Assembly: GCF_000006445.2 (NCBI RefSeq) | Contig: NC_006048.2 | Location: forward strand, 1,984,001 to 2,048,000 | DNA from: Debaryomyces hansenii CBS767 | Lineage: Eukaryota > Ascomycota > Pichiomycetes > Serinales > Debaryomycetaceae | Direction: 5' to 3' | Length of the DNA: 64,000 nucleotides | Shown: positions 50,378-61,424 of the stretch, piece after piece | How positions within the stretch are numbered: the first letter of the stretch is position 1 | How the letters are laid out: the number at the start of each line of letters is the position of its first letter | Program-made: the position numbers and the translations under genes | The notes under the pieces: model-generated | The model's input: the letters and a program-made list of their open reading frames with translations, nothing else | Database searches by the model: none | Told to the model about the DNA's origin: nothing

Positions 50378-51616
50378 TTATAATGCAGCCATTAACTTGG
50401 AAGGCTGGTTCTCGTCTGATGTTTTAATTGGTTTGCCCAATTTATAGACATTCTTTACAAACCCTTTTTTGTCTAAAACGACCAAATCGGCATCACAGTC
50501 TACATTTAAGAAGCCCTTCCTTTTCTCTACACCGATTGACTTGGCTGGATTATTAGTAACCGTTTTAATTGCTTCTGGAAGCGAAATATTGGCCCAGGCC
50601 ATCAAATTCCGCATGCATTGAGGCAAAGTGGTTGCAGCACCAGCCAAAGTCTTAGTTCCCTTCAAATATAATCTAGGGCCTGTCTTCGTTATGTATTGAT
50701 TATCCCACTTGTAAGTCCCGTCTGGTAGACCTATCAAATGCATTGCATCGGTGACCACTATGCACTTATCTGGCCTCGATCTATATGCTATTGTGGCCAT
50801 GGAAGGGTCAACATGGACTCCATCTGTTATCAAACCGAAATAAGGCGCGTCCTTAGCAATTGGCGATGTTATCAACCCCACAACCCCGACATCCCGGTGA
50901 TGTGGTTGTGGCATGGCATTGTATAAATGAGTGACCATGGTAGCACCATTTTCAATTGCCTGCAACCCCGTCTCGTAGCCTGCAGTGGTATGGCCAATGG
51001 ATACAGTGATATTCTTCTCTTTCAAGACTGCAATCACATCCAAGACTCCTTCGATTTCGGGGGCTGCGGTTACTATGGCCACATACTCGGAAAGGTTGTT
51101 CTCGCCATACACTTTTGTGATATCTCTGTAGCCCCCCTTGGCATCTGTAAATGTCTCAGGAGGATGGCATCCTTTCTTCTGGACATTTATAAATGGTCCC
51201 TCACAGTGTGCTCCAAGAGAGTCTGTTTGCACTTTCGAACGGCTGACCTTATACACCGGCAAGACCTTCTCATACACCTCTGGAAAGTTCGATGTTACCG
51301 TAGGACAAATAGCCGTCACTCCTGTAGCTAAATATTTAGCCATAGCATCACGATAATGATTTCTGAACCCTTCAACATCCTCTTCACTCGAATTTCCATT
51401 CAAAGAAGAGAAATTCAACCCGAATATTCCGTTGTTCTGGATATCAATAAACCCTGGGGCTAGTATATTACCTTCCAAATCAACAACTTCAATTTTTGCA
51501 CCTTTTTCCGGCCTACTAGCAATTCTACCGGTGGAATTATCAACGTATAGCTCTCCATCGTAGTATATAATACCCTGGTCACATAACTGGCAATTGGTAA
51601 ATTTTGTAAACGACAT
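50378..51616 (-). CDS. DAC1: N-acetylglucosamine-6-phosphate deacetylase
   Basis: A 412-residue NagA-type amidohydrolase. Landmarks: LAPGFIDIQNNGIFG (near 56), the metal-binding Glu in HCEGPFIN (near 138), His in SIGHTTAGY, His in VTHLYNAM, and the catalytic Asp in VVTDAMHLIG (near 290). It removes acetate from GlcNAc-6-phosphate, the second step of GlcNAc catabolism. It is divergently transcribed from NAG1 with a 326-bp shared promoter and near the kinase HXK1, forming the NAG cluster of Candida-type yeasts. Confidence 0.95.
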   Translation of the reverse strand: MSFTKFTNCQLCDQGIIYYDGELYVDNSTGRIASRPEKGAKIEVVDLEGNILAPGFIDIQNNGIFGLNFSSLNGNSSEEDVEGFRNHYRDAMAKYLATGVTAICPTVTSNFPEVYEKVLPVYKVSRSKVQTDSLGAHCEGPFINVQKKGCHPPETFTDAKGGYRDITKVYGENNLSEYVAIVTAAPEIEGVLDVIAVLKEKNITVSIGHTTAGYETGLQAIENGATMVTHLYNAMPQPHHRDVGVVGLITSPIAKDAPYFGLITDGVHVDPSMATIAYRSRPDKCIVVTDAMHLIGLPDGTYKWDNQYITKTGPRLYLKGTKTLAGAATTLPQCMRNLMAWANISLPEAIKTVTNNPAKSIGVEKRKGFLNVDCDADLVVLDKKGFVKNVYKLGKPIKTSDENQPSKLMAAL

Positions 51617-51942
51617 ATTGTAGTTAACTCTATCGACAAATACTTCTCATCATATAAACTATATCTTATTATACTTATATATGATTTTATCTCGAATATT
51701 CAAGCCCTTTATACTATGTTGCATTGCAACCTTAGGTATGTTACATTATGTGAGATAAAAAACGTGTAATGCGCAATGATAAGAGATGGAAATTAAATTC
51801 GCAATGTAACGTTACTATGAAAAATGATGTTCGTGAATAAGAACACTACAAATAGCTATATAACTCGATACATACGAATATTAATGGAAAGTACAAACTA
51901 AAGTAATTAATTCATGGAAATTAGAAATTATATAGGTTAATA
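51617..51942. promoter_or_regulatory. DAC1-NAG1 divergent promoter with GTTACAT-type elements
   Basis: Contains the palindrome GTTGCATTGCAAC (51718-51730), GTTACATTATG (51740-51750) and AATGTAACGTTAC (51803-51815, with the palindrome GTAACGTTAC). GTT[AG]CATT is thus present several times in both orientations. The same elements recur upstream of HXK1. Confidence 0.5.
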
Positions 51943-52701
51943 ATGAAGCAAGTTACATTTAGCTCGAAGGAGGACGCATCATCATATTTGGCGAAATACA
52001 TTATTGATAGAATCAACCAATTTGCACCTACACCATCCAAGCCGTTTGTTTTAGGTCTTCCCACCGGTTCATCGCCAGAAGGTGTATATGGCAAGCTAAT
52101 TGAGGCGTATAAAGAGGGGAAAGTATCGTTCAAAAATGTTGTGACATTCAATATGGACGAGTATATCGGATTGAAACCTTCGAACCAACAATCGTACCAC
52201 TATTTCATGTTTAACAAATTTTTCAACCATATCGACATACCCCGCGAGAATATCAATATATTGAATGGTTTGGCAAACAATATTGAAGAAGAATGTCATA
52301 GGTATGAGGCTAAGATCAAAAGTGTGGGGTGCATTCATCTCTTCATGGGAGGATTAGGGGCCGAGGGGCATTTGGCATTCAACGAAGCTGGTTCGGTTAG
52401 AGAATCGATAACTCGGAAGGTGGCTTTGGTCGAATCAACTCTCAAAGCTAATTCCAGGTTTTTCAATAATGACACATCTAAGGTTCCGTCGCATGCATTA
52501 TCTGTGGGGATCTCTACCATTTTGGATAATTCGGATGAAATCGTCATTATTGTATTGGGAAAAAGTAAGACGTTTGCATTGGAAAAGACTCTATATGGTA
52601 CGAAGAACGATGCTAACTACCCATCTTCGTATTTGCAGGATCACCACAACGTGATGGTCGTTTGCGATAACGAAGCTGCTGGCCTTAGAGCCAAGTTGTA
52701 A
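51943..52701 (+). CDS. NAG1: Glucosamine-6-phosphate deaminase
   Basis: A 252-residue NagB-type isomerase/deaminase that converts glucosamine-6-phosphate to fructose-6-phosphate and ammonia, the third step of GlcNAc catabolism. Seen: the sugar-phosphate loop GLPTGSSPEG (near 37), TFNMDEYIGL with the catalytic Asp (near 72), GGLGAEGHLAFNEAGS with His143 and Glu148, and NSRFFNND. In bacterial NagB the residue at 141 is Asp; here it is Glu (codon GAG at 52363). It is convergent with HXK1 and divergent from DAC1. Confidence 0.94.
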   Translation: MKQVTFSSKEDASSYLAKYIIDRINQFAPTPSKPFVLGLPTGSSPEGVYGKLIEAYKEGKVSFKNVVTFNMDEYIGLKPSNQQSYHYFMFNKFFNHIDIPRENINILNGLANNIEEECHRYEAKIKSVGCIHLFMGGLGAEGHLAFNEAGSVRESITRKVALVESTLKANSRFFNNDTSKVPSHALSVGISTILDNSDEIVIIVLGKSKTFALEKTLYGTKNDANYPSSYLQDHHNVMVVCDNEAAGLRAKL

Positions 52702-52976
52702 TTTCAGCATACTCCTGTGTTATTTGGTTTATATTACACTTTTTAATAATATACGTTAGAATGTATTTTGCATCATCGTAGTCTGTGTTTGTTTAATCTA
52801 TAAAATGTAATGAAAATTCCTAGCAAAATTCCTGCCAAGCCAAAGCTCTCATGCTTCTTCACACTAGATCCGTCGATTAAGAGGGAAACCTTCCGATAGT
52901 ATTAGGAGGATCTAATTATGTCTGACAAGGTTTGGCTACATGGTGTAAACTGATATAAATCTATGCATTAATTAAC

Positions 52977-54599
52977 TTATTTATAATATGCTGCGCCAAT
53001 TGCAGCACCAACAATCGAACTGTTGTCGATTGATTTAAAATCTATTTTGATATTCAACCGTTTAATATCCTCATTGTCGTTTACATATTTCAATATTAAC
53101 TTCCGATAATTCTTAAAGTGTAGTAATACCGATCCGACGTATCCTATTGTAAGTAGGTCTTGTCCGTAGCACCCATTATGATGGTCTAATAGTTTTATGA
53201 AACTAACCATCGTGATTGCTACAATAAATGCAGCCCTTTGAATGACACTATTAACAACCACTTTTAACTTACTTATATCAGAAAGTGTAATCAAAGATTT
53301 GTTCCAGCCAAATTCTTCGCATACCTTTTCAGTGATCAATACTTCATCCTCAACTTCTGATATGTAACACATTAATTGACCAGTGATACCCTCATAATTC
53401 TTAAAAATCGGACATAAGTCATTATCATCCAATTCAGCGAAAATTTCCTTTGCTTCAATCAAATCAATTAAAATTAACCTAGTTAATTCAGATAAGTATC
53501 TACCACTAGTCATTAACTCACAAGGTTGAAAAATATCATTTGTTAATGGATCAACCGTCATATGCGGCTTGAAGTTAAGATCGCCACCCTTAAAATCAAA
53601 TCTTTTATCAATTTTACTATCATATTTATTTGCTAAGTCAGAAATCAATGTGTGTCCGAAAAGAGATAACTCTGTATTAAGAAGTATCGCATCCTGATTT
53701 AATTTCTTCTGCTCATGCAAATTACCAGTACGTAAAGAACAACACATGTTGAATCCAGTTCCTAAAACAAGCGCTAATTTCATATGCTTATCCATGAATG
53801 AACCGGCAGAATACACTGCTAACGAATCATTGATGATAGTTTTGATATCGATAGTAATGTTGTAATTGTCCGATAATGATTTCTCTAATATGAATTTTAA
53901 ATCTTGATTGTAAATATCAGATGCAATGGTGTAACCCTTTCCAACGTACACGATTTTCCCAGAATTGTGAGAAACCTGCTCCAAAGGAAACGACCAAGAG
54001 ATACCCGTGTTAATTACCAAATCTTCAGCCCTTATCAAATCTTGCTCTTCTAAAGTTTCATATACTTTTGAACTGACCCATCTAAAAAACTCTGAATCGA
54101 TAGTTTTCGACGAGTCACTAATGTGCCATTTCTTCTCGATGATAATGTGAACCCGTTCAGAACGATCTTCTGATTCATTGACAAATGGATCGATTCGTAT
54201 AACCGCCACACGAAGAGTTGACCCTCCTACATCTATGATTAGGTAGTTTCCCTCTTCGTTGCCTGTTGGACTAATATTGTAGTTCGGCAACATAGTCAAC
54301 TTCGAATTTTCCGATAGCGATTCGTTAAAGTCGTCTAATAAACAGTCTGAGTGATGCTTCAAGCTGCATGGGTCCACATTCTGAGTAAGTCCTTCTACTG
54401 CCTTCTGTAACATTGTCTTTGATGTAACTGGTAAGTCGCTACTAACCGAACTTGGCGAAGTCGATAAATCACCCGTATCTGAGTCTATCGATGCCATTTC
54501 CTCAACGACAGGGTGTAGCAGGTGCTCTTTCAACAGACCAGTCGCTCCCACACCCGATAATGTAGAAGAAAATGCCGGTGTCACAATCGTATGTATCAT
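52977..54599 (-). CDS. HXK1: N-acetylglucosamine kinase (HXK1/NAG5)
   Basis: A 540-residue sugar kinase of the hexokinase/actin fold from the ATG at 54599 (the frame extends 8 codons further only with a GTG). Motifs: phosphate-1 IIDVGGSTLRVAVIR (about 120-134), the sugar-binding INTGISWSFPLEQ, the catalytic-Asp segment INDSLAVYSAGSF, and LGTGFNMC. In Candida this enzyme (Hxk1/Nag5) phosphorylates GlcNAc at C6, the first step of the pathway. It completes the gene trio with NAG1 and DAC1. The N-terminal 100 residues are Ser-rich and poorly conserved. Confidence 0.88.
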   Translation of the reverse strand: MIHTIVTPAFSSTLSGVGATGLLKEHLLHPVVEEMASIDSDTGDLSTSPSSVSSDLPVTSKTMLQKAVEGLTQNVDPCSLKHHSDCLLDDFNESLSENSKLTMLPNYNISPTGNEEGNYLIIDVGGSTLRVAVIRIDPFVNESEDRSERVHIIIEKKWHISDSSKTIDSEFFRWVSSKVYETLEEQDLIRAEDLVINTGISWSFPLEQVSHNSGKIVYVGKGYTIASDIYNQDLKFILEKSLSDNYNITIDIKTIINDSLAVYSAGSFMDKHMKLALVLGTGFNMCCSLRTGNLHEQKKLNQDAILLNTELSLFGHTLISDLANKYDSKIDKRFDFKGGDLNFKPHMTVDPLTNDIFQPCELMTSGRYLSELTRLILIDLIEAKEIFAELDDNDLCPIFKNYEGITGQLMCYISEVEDEVLITEKVCEEFGWNKSLITLSDISKLKVVVNSVIQRAAFIVAITMVSFIKLLDHHNGCYGQDLLTIGYVGSVLLHFKNYRKLILKYVNDNEDIKRLNIKIDFKSIDNSSIVGAAIGAAYYK

Positions 54600-55681
54600 T
54601 TTTGCTATTATAGATATTTTCACGTCTTATTTGTATTGCGAGCAAATTATCACCACATATAGTATATTGAATGATTGAATCTAAAGGTGTAAAATAACCA
54701 CTTGCTTGTGTCTTTTGTTACTATTAAACCGTAGTATTTCCACGCTTTTGGAAATATAAATATATGTCGTTTCCTATAACAATGGCCTATCTTAAGTTAG
54801 ACCAGTAAACACAGTACTTAGATGCAAAAATAAGCTAATAATATCGATGAATTTTACCAACAATTTATTAGAAACGGGTACTTTGTCCAATTTATATTAT
54901 CACCTTGCCCGGGTATATTTATGTTGTTGCAACTACAAAACCGCTAACAATACAAGCCTTGGTTAGTACATTTTCAGGATGTAACATCACTAGTAGTATT
55001 TGTTCGACTGTTACATTGATTCAACCGTTTTTGTGTAATATTTTTTCTGGTTACATTATGTCGTTCAACTTCATTCAATGTCGTTCGAAATATCTCTTGC
55101 TACGTCCCATAGTACATTATCTACGACATGTAGGTTAATGTAACGGGAATACGAAGGTTTTTGAAGGCCTAGAATGTGTCATTACATTCATATTCATGTA
55201 ACTAGATACTATATTTAACGTAACGTTAAACGAGAAAGAATTGGATAAAATTGTGTGGTCGAGTGTGGTGCAACCATTCTGAATGCGGCAATAAAACAAG
55301 CCGAAATGGATTGGATAATTGTAATCGTTGATGAATACGACGTGTAGGTGTTGTAGACTGGATTATACTTCTGGTGACTTTAATGGTGAAACTATGGTGT
55401 AGAAACTGTATTCGGGTACGATGTGATCAGGGAGTGGTATGTGTAGTGTTGTGGCCGTGCCGTTATGTTTTGGTACGATAGGGTTCGGTTGAGAAGCCGG
55501 TTGCAGGGAAATTTTTGGAACAATAGGGGAATTGTGATACTGTAACCCACGGCTACTATTGGGGTGCCATATTCAAGATTTCTGTGCCTGTCTTGCAATG
55601 GGCACTGAATTTGCATCTACCGATCGAGAGTAGAAAGTCTAAAATTAAATAAATGAGTTGGCATTAAATATATAGAGAGAA
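54600..55681. promoter_or_regulatory. Long HXK1 upstream region with clustered GTTACAT elements
   Basis: About 1.1 kb between the HXK1 start and the end of SEY1. GTTACAT-type elements occur at 54979-54985, 55010-55020, 55050-55060, 55137-55144 and 55197-55203, with a near-palindrome AACGTAACGTTAA around 55217-55229. From about 55250 to 55640 the plus strand is unusually G/T-rich with no recognisable gene. Confidence 0.5.
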
Positions 55682-58225
55682 TTACTTAGGATCTAAGTTA
55701 TCTAATTCGATTGACTCGTCTTCGGGTGGAGTTTTGTTACCACTGATCTTGTTCAAGTTATGTCCATGGGTTTCGGGTTCGTCAAGTAAGAACTCTTTTA
55801 GTTTTTGTTTGGCCAATACAATCGATTCATCGATCATCCTTTGTGCCACTATGCTAGCTGGTTTCAATAAATTCAAATGGTACATCACGTATGCACCAGC
55901 TCCTAATAGTAATGCCAACGTGAAAAATAATGGATTGCGAATAATGGCCATAAATTCGTTCCATCCTAAAACCAAAATAACCAAATATATGTAGTAAGGA
56001 ATCTGGGTAACGTTTTGAATAATAGACCTCTTTGTCTCGACAAATTTGGCGTTAATTTCTTTCTTAAATTTAGCTAATATAGCGGCCTTATCAGATTCTG
56101 ATAAGATTTCAGCAAAGCATGGATTTTCTTCTTCTTCGTCTTCACTATCAGTATCAATACTGATCTGTTGGTCATCAGCAGTAACCACTGAAGCACCTCC
56201 GTATTGGTTTCTCAAGCGCTTATCAAAAATATCATAATCTGGCAAAATTTCAGTTCCATCACTCAATTTAGCAATAGTTAACACTGGTAAGATATCCATT
56301 GCATAAGATTTGGATTCATTGAAGCTATTGTCTAACTCGTGACCATTTTGATATAATCTTGGTAATCCATTTTCATCATATCTAAATTTATCGTCAAATC
56401 TGTCCTTCAACAGGTTTAATACGTTATCTTTTGAAATATACTTATGAATCAATTCATGGAAACTAACCCATGATTTATACTTAAACTTATTTATTGCACC
56501 AATATTTGATTGCAATGAAGTTCCTAAACCAAAGTCATATTCACCAGCACCAACTTCATATTTAGATACCGTACTATCTACGTACAGTTTAAACTTTTCC
56601 AAAATATTATCCCAAGTATCACTTTTTGGATCATTCAACTCCTCAACGATAACCTTACCTAAACCATTATTTAGTTTTTTCAACGATTTAGTTATAATCG
56701 AATTGAGTTCAACGATTTGTTGTTTAGAAACCATTTGCTCCAATTTTAATTGTAATCCTTTTACGTGATTATCGTATTCCAAGTCACCATTCAAAGAAAT
56801 CAATGCTATATTTTGAGAAAATTCTTGAAAGATAGATTCTTGCAAATTGGTAATACCCTCATGGAATGTATTACCTTGTAATTTTTTCTTTCCGAAAGAT
56901 ACCGTATCAGTAAATGATTTGGTGTATTTATCCACTAAGTCTTTGACATAAATCTCGAAAAGCTCGCTAAATTTATTATTAATCTTCAATGATAAGGCAG
57001 CTCGTTTTTGTTCATAAACGGATTGGTTGTACTTGGAGGCCGCCAATTCAAAATTTTCGAGTGTAGCGTTTCTCATTTGCATAAAGGATAACCCCAACTC
57101 ACTATAATCAATACTAGTCTCAGTATCCGAGGACTTTGAAGGGGCATCTGCCAATAAATGTTCATTAAATCCTAAAACGAATTCGTCATACACAAGATTC
57201 AAAATTTCGTCACACTTGAATTTTGCTACCAAGATCTGTTGAGTAGGCAAATCTAAATCTTTATTATTGTCAATCTGGTTCCAACAGCTTTCTGCATACA
57301 TAGTCCAACCATCAACTGGTATATTGTGGTGATAATTCTTCTTGAATAAGTAACCACTATCATGCATATCAATAATTTTATTTCCCAAGAGTTTTATATC
57401 ATCGGTGAACTTTTCTGGTTGTAAAACTTTATGGCCTAGGGTATGGAACGCAATGTCGAAAAAATCTTGAAATTGTAAGTGAGACAATTCTGGTGGAATG
57501 TTTAAACTATCCCACATTGCAACCAAATCTTGGGTTAATGTGGCAGCCAAATTCTCCAATGGAGTCACTCCGATATGATCTCTAATGACAAATAGCAACA
57601 ACACCTTGTGATCATTTTTGTCCAACTTCGACTTACCGAACAACGAGAGGTTGACTTCAAACACAGTTTTCAACAACCCCATATTCGCTCCCTGATACAA
57701 CCCAACTTGGGTCTCCCATATATTGATAATCAAGATTTCAGACGTGGATAACGCAAACAACGCTGCTTTTCTCTCGAAATCCTGGTCCTCACCTCTTTCC
57801 CTACCATCTGTACCTTCGACGTCCATAACAAATATATTTTCTTCCAGCTTAGACCCATTTGTTAAAGTTGAAGATACCAATGGAGAATGAGCCATCCAGA
57901 TACCCTTGGTAGTCTGCTGACGCTTTGATTCATCCATAACGTCAAAATTGGTATTGAATAGGTGATTCAACAAAGTTGATTTACCAGTTGATTGCGATCC
58001 AAAAACTGAAATAATATGATAATTATTGCCGATATCAGATGAGCTGGTAGACTTCTCGATATAATTTAAGATACTTTCATTGAATTGCTTATTTTCATTA
58101 ATCATCTGAATGGCATTCTCTGAATTCTGTTCAACAGGAACAAATGACGATGAAGACGATCCAACTGATTGATTTTCATCATTAACGAAATCAGATGGCG
58201 AAAGAGATTTGTGGCCGGTAGACAT
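55682..58225 (-). CDS. SEY1: ER-fusion dynamin-like GTPase Sey1
   Basis: An 847-residue atlastin-class GTPase. P-loop GSQSTGKST at residues 76-84, the G3 region [20 protein letters not shown], then a long helical middle domain (about 320-730) and a C-terminal membrane hairpin (about 742-785). It tethers and fuses ER tubules in a GTP-dependent manner; RHD3/Sey1 is the yeast and plant form. Length is close to S. cerevisiae Sey1 (776), with a longer N-terminus. Its 3' end faces the HXK1 upstream region. Confidence 0.96.
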   Translation of the reverse strand: MSTGHKSLSPSDFVNDENQSVGSSSSSFVPVEQNSENAIQMINENKQFNESILNYIEKSTSSSDIGNNYHIISVFGSQSTGKSTLLNHLFNTNFDVMDESKRQQTTKGIWMAHSPLVSSTLTNGSKLEENIFVMDVEGTDGRERGEDQDFERKAALFALSTSEILIINIWETQVGLYQGANMGLLKTVFEVNLSLFGKSKLDKNDHKVLLLFVIRDHIGVTPLENLAATLTQDLVAMWDSLNIPPELSHLQFQDFFDIAFHTLGHKVLQPEKFTDDIKLLGNKIIDMHDSGYLFKKNYHHNIPVDGWTMYAESCWNQIDNNKDLDLPTQQILVAKFKCDEILNLVYDEFVLGFNEHLLADAPSKSSDTETSIDYSELGLSFMQMRNATLENFELAASKYNQSVYEQKRAALSLKINNKFSELFEIYVKDLVDKYTKSFTDTVSFGKKKLQGNTFHEGITNLQESIFQEFSQNIALISLNGDLEYDNHVKGLQLKLEQMVSKQQIVELNSIITKSLKKLNNGLGKVIVEELNDPKSDTWDNILEKFKLYVDSTVSKYEVGAGEYDFGLGTSLQSNIGAINKFKYKSWVSFHELIHKYISKDNVLNLLKDRFDDKFRYDENGLPRLYQNGHELDNSFNESKSYAMDILPVLTIAKLSDGTEILPDYDIFDKRLRNQYGGASVVTADDQQISIDTDSEDEEEENPCFAEILSESDKAAILAKFKKEINAKFVETKRSIIQNVTQIPYYIYLVILVLGWNEFMAIIRNPLFFTLALLLGAGAYVMYHLNLLKPASIVAQRMIDESIVLAKQKLKEFLLDEPETHGHNLNKISGNKTPPEDESIELDNLDPK

Positions 58226-58383
58226 GATTGTAGATTACTTCCAATTATACTATACGTTTATCCGAAGCTATATTCAATGATTCTGAACTAATATCACTAT
58301 TAAGATTTGAACACCTGGGGAAATGGTCCAAAATTATGATGCACGTGAATTCTATTAAAGAATCTATCTACTACTATTTACAA

Positions 58384-60966
58384 TTACATGAAATTAAATT
58401 CATTGGATATACTAGCCAATCTTGACTTGATTACCCTTTTCATACCAAGATAACTCATATCAAATACCCCTCTTCCTTGAGTGATTGATCTCAAACGAGA
58501 TAAATAGCCAATCATTTCTCTCAAAGGTGTTTCTGCAACTATCACCTTTTTATTTCTCAATTCAACCTGAAGATTATTTGTATTCTTCATGGTGTAGTCA
58601 GGAGGTACGTAGACCCTTTCTGACTCTTCGTTAGCCCAGTTCAATGCGTCCATATTTTCGGATTCGTCATCGATCGAGGTAATGGTAGCCTGACATCTAT
58701 GAGTTAAGTCGTGAACAACCTCACCTAACGAGTCAGAATTAATATACACTTTTGTTTGCATAATAGGTTCTAAGAGGCTGAATAAGTCCTTTTCTGATTC
58801 CCCAAGATCCTTTATATTCTTAGTAACTGCCCGTCTGCTAATATCCAATAATGAGGACGAATTGTAGTCTTTCGAATCAACCGGGAAATGCCAGTTTTTG
58901 ATCCGGATGACAGTGGAATGCAAAGCAAAACCAAATACAGGCCCACCTAATTGTAACGCAGTGATACATCCGTGGACCAAGCTTTCTTGAAGATCTTCCA
59001 AAGAATGGTCAGATTTCCAACGCCTTTCATCAATGGCAGTTTGCATATATTCAGGCGTAGCCGAAGGTTCCAAAATAACAATATTATTTTCATGCTCTAA
59101 CACTATTGCACCATCTTCATCAGCAAAACTAGACTCTTCAGCCAATCCTTCGAAAGAATCCATAGAAATTTCTATTGAAACACACCCATTGTCTCCAGTA
59201 GATTGTGTGACCAGTTTATAGTTTGGTTTCCCTAATGTTTCTTTGTAAGAGACTGCAACATCTCTTAATCTAGCATTAGCTTTCATATCAGTAACCAACC
59301 GTTCTTTGATAATTTCTAAATGTAATTCTCCCATTCCACTCAAAATTATTTGACCAAGATCTTCATCAACGCTCACCTTTAAGGAGGGATCCTCTCTTAA
59401 TAATATCTGTATACAACTATTCAAATGTCTCGTGTCACCTGCAGTCAATGGTTCTATTGATGAATTAAATAGTGGTGGCGGAATTTCAATTGGTAACATT
59501 TTCAAACTGGATTCCAAATCATTAAACGGTTTATTTACTGGGCCATGAGAAACTATCGTATCACCGGTAACGATATCATCATCGGTACCGGAAATAACAC
59601 CTATATTACCTGCACTAATCAGCGGTACGACTTCCGGTTCATCACCATGCATCAATAGCAACTTTCTAAGGTTAAGTTTCTTACCAGTTCGAGTATTCAT
59701 GATAGTTGTATTGGAAGTCAACTTACCACTGTAAACCCTGAAGAAGGTCATAACACCACGAGTGGGATGGGTGATAACTTTGAAAGCTAATGCGGTAGTT
59801 AAATTTGGATTCTTGTTAATAACTAAACCATGCTTTGGATCCATAGATAAAGGAACATCAGTGGGCTCCGAGGTTACTTTCTTCTTACGATTTTTGCCTT
59901 TCATCTTAGCTAAGGCTTTTGGAGCGTTAGAACTGATGTCAGGAACTTTAGTTTCCAATGGAGAAGGTAAAAAGTTCACAACTGCGTCCATGAGAGGTTG
60001 CACACCTATATTCCTGAAGGATGAACCACAAAATACTGGAGTAACATAATTAGCGAGCGTACCCCTTTTGATAGCAGAATTTAACACAGCTACAGGGATT
60101 TTCATATAATCTTCATCGTTCTCTAAAAATGAATCTATAATAGTTTCGTCAAATTCACCCAACGTTTCAACCATTGATTCACGACTCTTACTAACCATCT
60201 CGTACAATTCTGGGTATTTATCCATTTCTTTTTCTAAGTCAGTGACACTAATATCAGTCCCATTTGCATTTGAATCAGAATTCCACTTTAAAAGCTTTTT
60301 ATTTAATACATCTAGAACACCTTTGAAGATGGGCACATCATTTACAGGAGTCTCCCAGTATGGGATATTACATAAAACCACCCGAGTTTGCAACTTCTGG
60401 ATAATTTCTTTCACTGTTCTACTAAATCCTGCACCATCCCTATCCATCTTATTGACATAGGCAATCTTTGGAATCCCTAATGCTTGTGCTTGCTTCCAAA
60501 CCTTCTCAGTCTGTGCCTCGACTCCTGCAACAGCATCTAATATAGTCACACAACTATCCAAAACTCTCAAAGACCTTGTGACTTCAAATGTAAAATCCGC
60601 ATGCCCTGGAGTATCTATTATGTTAATTTTGTTCTTATTCCAAGGAATTGTAATGGCTGCCAGCTGGATTGTGATACCACGTTCCCTTTCAGATGGTAAA
60701 TAATCGGTCACCGTATCTCCTTCGTCCACATTTCCAATCCGACGAGTTTTCCCACTATAGAAAAGCATTCTTTCAGTTGTTGTTGTCTTCCCTGCATCAA
60801 TATGGGCAATAATACCTATATTTCTGGTACGATCTGGAGGGACTGAATTTAAGCGACTTTCGCTCAAAAGGGCTCTCGACAGATGTATCCCTCTCTTGTA
60901 GCAGATAGTATCTAATACTGAAGCGTATCGGAACACTCTTCTGACTATGGGGCCGGTGTTGGTCAT
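58384..60966 (-). CDS. MEF2: Mitochondrial elongation factor G2 (ribosome recycling)
   Basis: An 860-residue EF-G-type GTPase from the ATG at 60966; the frame upstream has no ATG. The N-terminus (MTNTGPIVRRVFRYASVL...) is basic, as a mitochondrial presequence. G1 AHIDAGKT at 54-61, IIDTPGHADFTFEV and YVNKMDRDGA follow, then domains II-V. It is Mef2 rather than Mef1 by its longer linker (about 340-360) and the divergent middle. Mef2/EF-G2mt works with the mitochondrial ribosome recycling factor. It is co-oriented with SEY1, 158 bp upstream. Confidence 0.92.
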   Translation of the reverse strand: MTNTGPIVRRVFRYASVLDTICYKRGIHLSRALLSESRLNSVPPDRTRNIGIIAHIDAGKTTTTERMLFYSGKTRRIGNVDEGDTVTDYLPSERERGITIQLAAITIPWNKNKINIIDTPGHADFTFEVTRSLRVLDSCVTILDAVAGVEAQTEKVWKQAQALGIPKIAYVNKMDRDGAGFSRTVKEIIQKLQTRVVLCNIPYWETPVNDVPIFKGVLDVLNKKLLKWNSDSNANGTDISVTDLEKEMDKYPELYEMVSKSRESMVETLGEFDETIIDSFLENDEDYMKIPVAVLNSAIKRGTLANYVTPVFCGSSFRNIGVQPLMDAVVNFLPSPLETKVPDISSNAPKALAKMKGKNRKKKVTSEPTDVPLSMDPKHGLVINKNPNLTTALAFKVITHPTRGVMTFFRVYSGKLTSNTTIMNTRTGKKLNLRKLLLMHGDEPEVVPLISAGNIGVISGTDDDIVTGDTIVSHGPVNKPFNDLESSLKMLPIEIPPPLFNSSIEPLTAGDTRHLNSCIQILLREDPSLKVSVDEDLGQIILSGMGELHLEIIKERLVTDMKANARLRDVAVSYKETLGKPNYKLVTQSTGDNGCVSIEISMDSFEGLAEESSFADEDGAIVLEHENNIVILEPSATPEYMQTAIDERRWKSDHSLEDLQESLVHGCITALQLGGPVFGFALHSTVIRIKNWHFPVDSKDYNSSSLLDISRRAVTKNIKDLGESEKDLFSLLEPIMQTKVYINSDSLGEVVHDLTHRCQATITSIDDESENMDALNWANEESERVYVPPDYTMKNTNNLQVELRNKKVIVAETPLREMIGYLSRLRSITQGRGVFDMSYLGMKRVIKSRLASISNEFNFM

Positions 60967-61424
60967 AGAAAACGTACTAATGTCGAGATAATGGAGTTCG
61001 TATACCTCCAAGTTAACTTCTTTCAATGGATCAAATAATGTCGCACATGGAAATGTCTGTCGACCAAAAAAACTCCTAGTTTTCCAACCAAAGATACAAC
61101 AGGACAGACTAGTTTCCACAGCTCAATTGATGGAAGCAGGTTCAGACTAATCTACATCAATATCGTGAGCTCATATAAAATCCAATTTATTTGTTCCTTT
61201 CGTTCCTAGGATGAGGCCACATATGTCACAATCTGGTCTGTGATTCGGGAAAATTAATTATTATTGGCATTATTAAGACCCTTTCTTTAACGAAACATAT
61301 AATTCAACAGTATTAGGAACATCCTATAGCCCAAATTATTCGGTATTCCTTCGAATAAACATAATGTCGCTGGCGTTCCCATAACTCCTTTTATGTAACC
61401 ATTTTTTTAAAATTACTTGCAAGA
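60967..61424. other. Intergenic upstream of MEF2
   Basis: A 458-bp region between the MEF2 start and tRNA-Pro. The first 150 bp remain open in the MEF2 frame but without an ATG. I see no other feature. Confidence 0.4.

Noticed and set aside
54600..54623. GTG extension of HXK1
   Set aside because: Only a non-ATG start is available; the ATG at 54599 is used instead.
55392..55616. 74-residue minus-strand frame in the G/T-rich block
   Set aside because: Compositional artefact; no motif and no conserved-looking ending or start.
60966..61119. Upstream GTG extension of MEF2
   Set aside because: The frame is open but has no ATG; the ATG at 60966 begins a good mitochondrial presequence.
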